Assembly: GCA_017642895.1 (NCBI GenBank)
Contig: JAEPON010000003.1
Span: 310,001 to 374,000, forward strand
Direction of reading: 5' to 3'
DNA from: Roseitalea sp.
GTDB lineage: Bacteria; Pseudomonadota; Alphaproteobacteria; Rhizobiales; Rhizobiaceae
Length of the DNA stretch: 64,000 bases
Shown here: one piece after another, positions 56,221-64,000 of the stretch
Layout: each line of letters starts with the position of its first letter
How positions within the stretch are numbered: position 1 is the stretch's first letter
The notes under the pieces: generated by a model
Database searches by the model: none
What the model was told of the DNA's origin: nothing
The model's input: the letters and a program-made list of their open reading frames with translations, nothing else
Translations under genes and position numbers: made by a program

Positions 56221-57534
56221 TCAGGATTTGTCGGCAACTGCGATGGGATCACCCAATGGCGGTGACGCCCCGTCAGTCTTGGCCGAGCGTTCGAGCACCG
56301 CTTCGGTAATCGAATTGGGCAGGCGCCGTGGTTTTTCGACCAGACCCAGAACCGGCATGACGATCAGGAAGAAGCCGAAATAGATCGCCGTCGAGAGCTG
56401 TGCCAGCGCCACATAGACGCCTTCCGCCGGCTGTGAGCCGAGCCAGCCCAGAAACACCGAATTGATCACGAACAGCCAGAAGAACAGCTTGAACCAGGGC
56501 CGGTAGACCGCCGAGCGCACCTTGGACGTATCGAGCCAGGGCACGATGAACAGCACCAGAACCGCGCTGAACATGGCGATGACGCCGCCAAGCTTCGCCG
56601 TGATCGGGCCGATGTCGAAGGTGATGGCGCGCAGGATCGCGTAGAATGGCAGGAAGTACCATTCGGGCACGATATGCGCCGGTGTCACCATCGGGTCGGC
56701 GGGAATGTAATTGTCCGCATGGCCCAGGAAGTTGGGCATGTAGAAGACGAAATAGGCATAAACCGCCAGGAACACGATCAAGGCGAATGCGTCCTTGATG
56801 GTCGCATAGGGCGTGAACGGCACCGTGTCGGTTTTCGATTTCACCTCGATGCCGGTCGGGTTGGTCTGGCCGGTCACATGCAGCGCCCACACATGCAGGA
56901 TGACGACGCCGGCAATCATGAACGGCAGCAGATAGTGCAGCGAGAAGAACCGGTTCAGCGTCGGATCGCCGACGGCAAACCCGCCGAGCAGCAATTCCTG
57001 GATCGGAACGCCGATGACCGGGAAGGCGGTGAAGAAGCCAGTGATCACGGTGGCGCCCCAGAAGGACATCTGGCCCCAGGGCAGAACGTAGCCCATGAAG
57101 GCGGTTGCCATCATCAGAAGGTAGATGATGCAGCCCAGGATCCACAAAAGCTCGCGTGGCGCCTTGTAGGAGCCGTAATAGAGCCCGCGGAAGATGTGCA
57201 GATAGACCGCAAGGAAGAAGAAGTGCGCGCCGTTCTGGTGCATGTAGCGCATCAGCCAGCCCGAATTCACATCACGCATGATGTGCTCGACGCTGTCGAA
57301 CGCCTTGGTCGCATCCGGCACGTAATGCATCGCAAGCACGACGCCGGTCAGGATCTGGATGACCAGGAAGATCGAGAGAATGCCGCCGAACGTATAGGCA
57401 TAGTTCAGATTGCGCGGCACCGGATAGGCAACGAAGCTGTCATACATCAGCCGCGGCAGCGGCATGCGCGCATCGATCCATTTGCCGACGCCGGTCGTCG
57501 GCGTATAGGTGCCGTGATGCTCGAGTTTGCTCAT
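56221..57534 (-). CDS. petB: Cytochrome b of the bc1 complex
   Basis: 437 residues with eight membrane helices. Heme ligand histidines occur in the [19 protein letters not shown] region and its partner helix ([20 protein letters not shown]). The quinol-oxidising site motif [14 protein letters not shown] is present. The C-terminus has an extension beyond helix eight. Standard order Rieske-cytochrome b-cytochrome c1, with an 11-base gap after the Rieske gene. Confidence 0.97.
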   Translation of the reverse strand: MSKLEHHGTYTPTTGVGKWIDARMPLPRLMYDSFVAYPVPRNLNYAYTFGGILSIFLVIQILTGVVLAMHYVPDATKAFDSVEHIMRDVNSGWLMRYMHQNGAHFFFLAVYLHIFRGLYYGSYKAPRELLWILGCIIYLLMMATAFMGYVLPWGQMSFWGATVITGFFTAFPVIGVPIQELLLGGFAVGDPTLNRFFSLHYLLPFMIAGVVILHVWALHVTGQTNPTGIEVKSKTDTVPFTPYATIKDAFALIVFLAVYAYFVFYMPNFLGHADNYIPADPMVTPAHIVPEWYFLPFYAILRAITFDIGPITAKLGGVIAMFSAVLVLFIVPWLDTSKVRSAVYRPWFKLFFWLFVINSVFLGWLGSQPAEGVYVALAQLSTAIYFGFFLIVMPVLGLVEKPRRLPNSITEAVLERSAKTDGASPPLGDPIAVADKS

Positions 57535-57545
57535 CGCGCGGCCTC

Positions 57546-58109
57546 CTAGACCTGGTCGGAGCCGACCACAAGCGTCGACTCATCGGCAAAAACATAGGGC
57601 GGAAGCGGCAGGTTGGTCGCCGCCGGGCCGCGCAGAATGCGGCCGACCATGTCGAACACCGAGCCGTGGCACGGGCAGAACCAGCCCTCCGGCGCGTTGT
57701 CGACAATGTTGGGGACACAGCCCAGATGGGTGCAGGTGGCCGACACGATCACCCAGTTGCGGGTCTCGGCGGCGTCGGGGCCGGCGATGCGTTCCTCGGC
57801 GGGTTGATATTCCTTCATGTCGCCCTCGCCCAGCGTGTCGGCGGCGGCGATCTCGTCATCGGTCAGCTGGCGAATGAAGTAAGGCTTGGAGCGCCAGGTC
57901 ACCACGATCGTCCCGCCCGGCTCGATGGCGCTCAGATCGACCTCGATCGGCAGGCCGGCGGCGCGAACCTCCGCGTCGGGACGCATCTGGTCGATGAAAG
58001 GCCAGGCAACGGCAGCGGCGCCAACGACGCCCATCATTCCGGTGGCCACATAAATGAAGTCTCTGCGTGTGGGCAGGTCGCCTTCCGGCTCCTGGGTCGC
58101 ATCTGTCAC
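57546..58109 (-). CDS. petA: Rieske iron-sulfur protein of the bc1 complex
   Basis: 187 residues. A twin-arginine motif ([10 protein letters not shown], residues 15-16 Arg-Arg) and one membrane helix insert it by Tat. The [2Fe-2S] site is CTHLGC (126-131) with CPCHGS (145-150), giving Cys126, His128, Cys145, His148 as ligands and Cys131/Cys147 as the disulfide. First gene of the operon. Confidence 0.97.
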   Translation of the reverse strand: MTDATQEPEGDLPTRRDFIYVATGMMGVVGAAAVAWPFIDQMRPDAEVRAAGLPIEVDLSAIEPGGTIVVTWRSKPYFIRQLTDDEIAAADTLGEGDMKEYQPAEERIAGPDAAETRNWVIVSATCTHLGCVPNIVDNAPEGWFCPCHGSVFDMVGRILRGPAATNLPLPPYVFADESTLVVGSDQV

Positions 58110-58250
58110 AGCGACATCCTTTCCTTGCCAAAATATTCGTCAAAAACTCAGGAATTAGCGGGAATCCCGAGCGCAATCCGGCGCGTTAATAATGCCGGGC
58201 CACCGGTAATGTCCACCCCAGACCAAGGCATGATGACACTGTGTCGCGCA

Positions 58251-60161
<1,911 letters not shown>

Positions 60162-62012
60162 CTATTCTGCCGCCTCCGCCTTGGCATCGACCCCGATGAA
60201 CCCGCCGGACTGGCGCGACCAGAGCTGGGCATAAAGCCCGTCGGCCGCGGCCAGTTCATCATGAGTGCCCTCCTCGATGATCGCGCCCTTGTCGAGCACG
60301 ACCAACCGGTCGAGATTGGCGATCGTCGACAGGCGGTGGGCGATGGCGATCACGGTCTTGCCTTCCATCAGCGCGTTCAGATTGTCCTGGATCGCCGCTT
60401 CCACCTCGGAATCAAGCGCCGACGTCGCCTCATCCAGCACCAGGATCGGCGCATTTTTGAGGAACACGCGTGCGATCGCGATGCGCTGGCGCTGGCCGCC
60501 GGACAGTTTGACGCCGCGCTCGCCCACATGGGCGTCATAGCCCGTGCGACCCTCAAGATCGACCAGATCCATGATATAGTCGTGCGCATTTGCGCGCTTG
60601 GCCGCCTCGATGACCTCAGCGTCCGTCGCTTCCGGATTGCCATAGGCGATGTTGTCACGCACCGAGCGGTGCAGGAGCGACGTGTCCTGCGTGACGACAC
60701 CGATCCGGCTGCGCAGGCTGTCCTGCGTCACCTGGGCAATGTCCTGCCCGTCGACGCGAATCACCCCGCCTTCGAGATCGTAGAGCCGCAGCAGGACGTT
60801 CATCAGCGTCGACTTGCCGGCGCCGGACCGCCCGACCAGACCGACCTTCTCGCCCGGCGCGACCCGCAACGACAGATCGTCGATCACGCCGCCCTCCTTG
60901 CCGTAGTGGAAACGCATGCGGTCGAACTCGATCTCGCCGCGTTCGACGACAAGCGTCTTCGAACGGTCGGCATCGGTCACCGCCTGCGGACGGGCAACCG
61001 TGTGCATGCCGTCCTCGGCCATGCCGATATTCTCGAACAGGCCCGCCAGTTCCCACATCACCCAGTAGGACATGCCCTCGAGCCGCAACACCAGGCCGAC
61101 GGCGACCGCCAGCGCGCCGACCGTCGCATTGCCGGCCATCCAGCCCCAGATGCCGATGGCCGCGACCGAGAACAGGAGCAGCGCATTGGCGATATCGAGG
61201 CTGACATTGAGGATCGTGACAAGCCGCATCTGCGGATGGACGGTGTTGAGGAAATCGTCCATCGCCTCGCGCGCATAGCCTTCCTCGCGCCCGGCATGGG
61301 CGAAAAGCTTGACGGTCATGATGTTGGTGTAGCTGTCGACGACGCGGCCGGTCATGGTCGAGCGCGCATCAGACTGCAGTTCGGAGATGACCCGCATCTT
61401 CGGCAGATAGTACCACATCAGGACAATATAGGCCGCAAGCCACACAAGGAACGGCACCATCAACCAGGCCTGGAGCGTCGCCACCAGCAGCACCGCGCCG
61501 CCAAAATAGACGCCCACATAGATGAAGATATCGACGATCTTGGTGACCGATTCGCGCACGCCAAGCGCCGCCTGCATCACCTTCGTGGCGACACGGCCGG
61601 CAAATTCGTCCTGATAAAAGCCGAACGACTGGCCGAGCATGTAGCGATGCGCCTTCCAGCGGATGACCATCGGGAAGTTGCCGAAGATGGTCTGGTGCAT
61701 GATCAGCGAGTGAAACAGGCCCGTCAGCGGCAGACCGACGAGGATGATCGCGGCCATCCAGAACAGCGACCAGCCCTCTTCGGCCAGGAAGGTCTGCGGA
61801 TCGGCGTCGGCGAGCCAGTCGACGATGTTGCCCAGAAAGCTGAAGATCAGCACCTGAAGGATGCTGATCAGCGCCGTCAGGACGGACGTGACCGCCAGCC
61901 AGGGCCAGATGTCCTTCGTGTAGTGCCAGCAAAAGGCGAGCAGCGTCGCCGGCGGCTGGACGGGCTGCTCGGGCGGAAACGGATTGATGCGATTTTCAAA
62001 CCAGGCGAACAT
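60162..62012 (-). CDS. ABC transporter half, MsbA/multidrug type (first of a pair)
   Basis: 616 residues from ATG 62012 (GAGG upstream, MFAWFENRINPFPPEQP). Exporter fold with permease helices (about 35-320) and ATPase: GRSGAGKST, LSGGQRQR, ILVLDEATSALDSE. The two halves share much of the ATPase sequence. A 196-base leader with a short ORF and a long hairpin precedes it. Confidence 0.9.
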   Translation of the reverse strand: MFAWFENRINPFPPEQPVQPPATLLAFCWHYTKDIWPWLAVTSVLTALISILQVLIFSFLGNIVDWLADADPQTFLAEEGWSLFWMAAIILVGLPLTGLFHSLIMHQTIFGNFPMVIRWKAHRYMLGQSFGFYQDEFAGRVATKVMQAALGVRESVTKIVDIFIYVGVYFGGAVLLVATLQAWLMVPFLVWLAAYIVLMWYYLPKMRVISELQSDARSTMTGRVVDSYTNIMTVKLFAHAGREEGYAREAMDDFLNTVHPQMRLVTILNVSLDIANALLLFSVAAIGIWGWMAGNATVGALAVAVGLVLRLEGMSYWVMWELAGLFENIGMAEDGMHTVARPQAVTDADRSKTLVVERGEIEFDRMRFHYGKEGGVIDDLSLRVAPGEKVGLVGRSGAGKSTLMNVLLRLYDLEGGVIRVDGQDIAQVTQDSLRSRIGVVTQDTSLLHRSVRDNIAYGNPEATDAEVIEAAKRANAHDYIMDLVDLEGRTGYDAHVGERGVKLSGGQRQRIAIARVFLKNAPILVLDEATSALDSEVEAAIQDNLNALMEGKTVIAIAHRLSTIANLDRLVVLDKGAIIEEGTHDELAAADGLYAQLWSRQSGGFIGVDAKAEAAE

Positions 62013-62126
62013 TTTTGGCCTCGAAGCGTAAGAATGTGGAGCCGCAGGAAACGAATGCCAACGCCGGCGCAATGGCCGGTGCGGTTTCATCGAGCGCGCG
62101 TGAAGCGCGAAGGGCTGCGGACAGAA

Positions 62127-62175
62127 TCATGATCGTGAACCGTTTGGCGGAACCAAACCGGCGGTCACGACATGA
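62127..62175. promoter_or_regulatory. Long imperfect hairpin in the ABC exporter leader
   Basis: TCATGATCGTGA pairs with TCACGACATGA (one bulge), and the inner GTTTGG-CGGAA-CCAAAC pairs perfectly. It lies between the leader ORF (ends 62209) and the exporter start (62012). No U-run follows. Confidence 0.55.
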
Positions 62176-62208
62176 TGTCTTGGATGGTGGGTGTCGGAAC
62201 CGCTGGTG

Positions 62209-62298
62209 CTAAGAGTCGGACGGGGCCTGGCAGAAACGCGGCAAACCGATCCGGGGCGCGAACAGGACGTTCGAGCTGACAAACATCGGTATATTCAT
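62209..62298 (-). CDS. Possible 29-residue leader ORF
   Basis: ATG 62298 has one of the best ribosome sites in the window (AGGAGG, 6 bases upstream) but encodes only 29 residues (MNIPMFVSSNVLFAPRIGLP and nine more, ending in TAG). It resembles no known protein. Position before a hairpin and the ABC exporter genes suggests a regulatory leader peptide, but a chance ORF or a small real protein are also possible. Confidence 0.45.
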   Translation of the reverse strand: MNIPMFVSSNVLFAPRIGLPRFCQAPSDS

Positions 62299-62395
62299 GC
62301 CTGCCTCCTGTTCGGTGAGCACCAACGAAGATGGCCATAGCGCAACGGCGCGTCTAAAGCAACGCACAGATGCCCGTTCGAACCGACATACCGAC

Positions 62396-62884
62396 ATGAC
62401 GCTGTCATTATCGCCCCGCTCCGCACGCCCCGCTGTCGCGCTCTACCAGCCCGATATTGCCGGCAACACCGGCACGATACTGCGTACCGCGGCGTGTTTG
62501 GGCATGGACGTCCATGTCATCGAGCCGGCCGGGTTCAACCTGTCGGACCGGGCGCTCAAGCGCGCCGGCATGGACTATCTGGAGATGGCGGCGCTGACCC
62601 GGCATGTCACATGGGATGCCTTCGAGGATTGGCGCAAGGACGGGGGGAACCGGCTGGCGCTGCTGACGACCAGGGCCGAAACACCATATACGGCCCACAG
62701 CTTTTCCGCCGGCGACATTTTGCTGTTCGGCTCGGAATCGGCGGGCGTGCCGGAGGCGGTTCACAAGACCGCCGATGCGCGTCTGACGGTTCCGATGGTG
62801 CCGGGCGCCCGGTCGCTCAATCTGGCCGTGTCGGTCGGCATCGTCGCCGCCGAGGCGATCCGCCAGATCAGCGCGCATAGCTGA
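62396..62884 (+). CDS. trmL: tRNA (cytidine/uridine-34-2'-O)-methyltransferase
   Basis: 162 residues from ATG 62396. A SPOUT methyltransferase with the knot motifs LFGSESAGVP and VPMVPGARSLNLAVSVGI, and PDIAGNTGTILRTAACLG at the start. TrmL methylates the wobble base of leucine tRNAs. It overlaps the convergent VOC gene by 17 bases. Confidence 0.93.
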   Translation: MTLSLSPRSARPAVALYQPDIAGNTGTILRTAACLGMDVHVIEPAGFNLSDRALKRAGMDYLEMAALTRHVTWDAFEDWRKDGGNRLALLTTRAETPYTAHSFSAGDILLFGSESAGVPEAVHKTADARLTVPMVPGARSLNLAVSVGIVAAEAIRQISAHS

Positions 62885-63263
62885 CCACTTCGAACTCGAT
62901 GCCGTTCTCGTAATCGAAATAGAAGCGGCGGCCGGGCTCGTAATCGTCATGGCTGTAGGGCTCATAGCCTTCCGCCTTCACACTTGCCTCCACCGCATCG
63001 AGATCATCGACAACAACGCCGACATGATTGAGGTGGCCGATTCGCGATTTGTCGATGGACGCGCCCGCCGCCTCACCCGGCGGCGAATAAACAGCCAGAT
63101 AGGTTGCCTGGTTGCCGACGTGGAGGGTGTAGCCATTGTTCAGGGCCAGGCCCTCCCAACGCACATGCCAGCCGAACAGCCGGCACAGCATGGCTGCGGT
63201 CGCTTTGGCATCGGGAACCGTCAGATTGACATGTTCCAGGCGGGCCGGATTGGGATCTGACAT
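62868..63263 (-). CDS. VOC-family (glyoxalase/dioxygenase fold) protein
   Basis: 131 residues from ATG 63263 with AAGGAG. Two beta-alpha-beta-beta-beta modules: LEHVNLTVPDAKATAAMLCR and LNHVGVVVDDLDAVEASVKA, ending in FDYENGIEFEVVSY. Metal ligand candidates are His in LEHVN, His in LNHVG and the final Glu. Divergent from soxR over a SoxR box, so it is probably induced by redox-cycling compounds and may bind or modify such a compound. Confidence 0.85.
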   Translation of the reverse strand: MSDPNPARLEHVNLTVPDAKATAAMLCRLFGWHVRWEGLALNNGYTLHVGNQATYLAVYSPPGEAAGASIDKSRIGHLNHVGVVVDDLDAVEASVKAEGYEPYSHDDYEPGRRFYFDYENGIEFEVVSYAR

Positions 63264-63306
63264 GATGGTCTCCTTCTTGATCGTCGCGTTGCCCACCGTC
63301 ATAGTT

Positions 63307-63324
63307 TCTCAAGCCTACTTGAGA
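63307..63324. promoter_or_regulatory. SoxR box
   Basis: TCTCAAGCCTACTTGAGA: perfect 7-bp arms with a 4-base centre, matching the spacing and core (CTCAAG-N4-CTTGAG) of the known SoxR operator. Lies between the VOC gene and soxR. Confidence 0.85.
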
Positions 63325-63339
63325 TCAAGGAAAAACTGC

Positions 63340-63801
63340 ATGCCGCGCAAAAGCCCGTTTGTGACCATTGGCGAGGTCGCCGCCCGCACCGGGCTCGCCG
63401 TTTCGGCGATCCGCTATTATGCCGATGAGGGGCTGATCGCCGCGCTGCGCAGCGAAGGCGGCAACCGCCGCTTCACCCGCTCGGAAATCCGCAAGGTGTC
63501 CTTCATTGCCATCTCGCAGCGGCTTGGTTTCTCGCTGGCCGAAATAAGGGCGCAACTGGACCTTCTGCCCGGCGACCGTCCGCCGACAAAGAGCGACTGG
63601 GAGCGGATCAGCACCCGGTTCCGGGACGGGATCGATGCACGGATCGCCAGGCTGGAGCGCCTGCGCGACCGGCTCGATGGCTGCATCGGCTGCGGTTGCC
63701 TGTCGCTGAAAAGCTGCGCGATCTACAATGGCGACGACAAGGCCGCCAGGCTGGGCCCGGGCGCCAATTGGGTGGAAAACCGCGAATCGGATTTGGGCTG
63801 A
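63340..63801 (+). CDS. soxR: Redox-sensitive MerR-family activator SoxR
   Basis: 153 residues. MerR HTH (IGEVAARTGLAVSAIRYYAD), dimer helix, and the [2Fe-2S] cysteines 115, 118, 120 and 126 in the SoxR pattern C-x2-C-x-C-x5-C. Senses redox-active compounds. No soxS gene is nearby, as expected outside enterobacteria, where SoxR controls targets directly. Confidence 0.95.
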   Translation: MPRKSPFVTIGEVAARTGLAVSAIRYYADEGLIAALRSEGGNRRFTRSEIRKVSFIAISQRLGFSLAEIRAQLDLLPGDRPPTKSDWERISTRFRDGIDARIARLERLRDRLDGCIGCGCLSLKSCAIYNGDDKAARLGPGANWVENRESDLG

Positions 63802-63805
63802 GCGG

Positions 63806-64000
63806 TCACGGACCGGCGGGCGGGACAACCGGCGCCCGCATGTCCCGGTGCGGGATGCCGGCATCCATGTAGACATCCGAACAGACCGAAAAGCCGAGCT
63901 TCTCGTAGAACGGCAAGGCGTGCACCTGGCTCGACAGGACAAACATCCGGCCGGCCGCATCGGCCTCATTCGCAAGATCAGCCATCATGAAACGCATCAG
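63806..64000 (-). CDS. GNAT acetyltransferase, C-terminal part
   Basis: Only the last 64 codons are visible; the frame is open to the window edge. The segment MFVLSSQVHALPFYEKLGF, followed by SDVYMDAGIPHRDM, is the end of a GNAT N-acetyltransferase of the ElaA/YitI-like type. Substrate unknown. Its stop lies 5 bases from the soxR stop, convergent. Confidence 0.75.
   Translation of the reverse strand: MMRFMMADLANEADAAGRMFVLSSQVHALPFYEKLGFSVCSDVYMDAGIPHRDMRAPVVPPAGP

Noticed and set aside
61999..62130. Second short ORF (starts ATG 62130, minus strand) in the ABC exporter leader
   Set aside because: No ribosome site, and it overlaps the exporter start out of frame; chance ORF more likely.

Overview
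This 64 kb window is GC-rich, densely coded chromosomal DNA with the gene content of an alphaproteobacterium of the order Hyphomicrobiales (Rhizobiales). The markers are a BA14K-family protein, DUF1344 and DUF1176 proteins, a ClpS2-type adaptor, a UvrB with a long N-terminal extension, a petP/petR regulator pair, the lgt-methyltransferase-pgeF and prs...rplY-pth...ychF gene orders, and a three-gene cytochrome bc1 operon. The species cannot be named from the sequence. I saw no rRNA, tRNA, CRISPR array, complete insertion sequence or prophage.

Layout. 1-8.8 kb: end of a PQQ sugar dehydrogenase gene, then HD hydrolase, EamA permease, enolase-superfamily and Zn alcohol dehydrogenase genes, a thioesterase and an extensin-like lipoprotein. 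9-12.2 kb: a DevB-DevC-DevA type exporter operon. 12.2-17.6 kb: envelope proteins, a phospholipase D-like secreted protein with a beta-repeat partner, an entericidin, and a LysR/methyltransferase divergent pair. 17.7-21.3 kb: uvrB, carrying an in-frame palindromic repeat insertion, and a coupled DUF922 protease. 21.3-25 kb: a repeat-rich zone with clpS, an XRE regulator, a GIY-YIG nuclease bracketed by repeats, and BA14K. 25-30 kb: MBL hydrolase, ilvE, petP-petR-histidine kinase. 30-37.4 kb: csaA, ubiK, lgt, a MidA-type methyltransferase, pgeF, a creatinase-like protein, prs. 37.4-43.8 kb: accessory cargo (chromate transporter operon, YHYH and DUF3179 proteins). 44-45.5 kb: rplY-pth. 45.5-52.4 kb: a second accessory stretch (exporter/Lrp pair, 1.3 kb of repeats, SDR/AraC pair, secreted hydrolase, NTF2-like protein). 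52.5-58.1 kb: ychF, apt and the cytochrome bc1 operon. 58.2-64 kb: two tandem ABC half-transporters, trmL, and a SoxR-controlled VOC-family pair.

The most striking signals are in repeats rather than in gene families. At least five short palindromic families occur. One composite copy is translated as about 74 extra residues just before the Walker A motif of UvrB. Another family frames a stand-alone GIY-YIG nuclease gene so tightly that the stop codon lies inside the right repeat. A third forms perfect 11-13 bp stems at two distant loci with compensatory base changes. Clear regulatory palindromes lie in several divergent or promoter regions: a SoxR box, a 16-bp XRE site, a PetP/MarR site and a LysR-type region.
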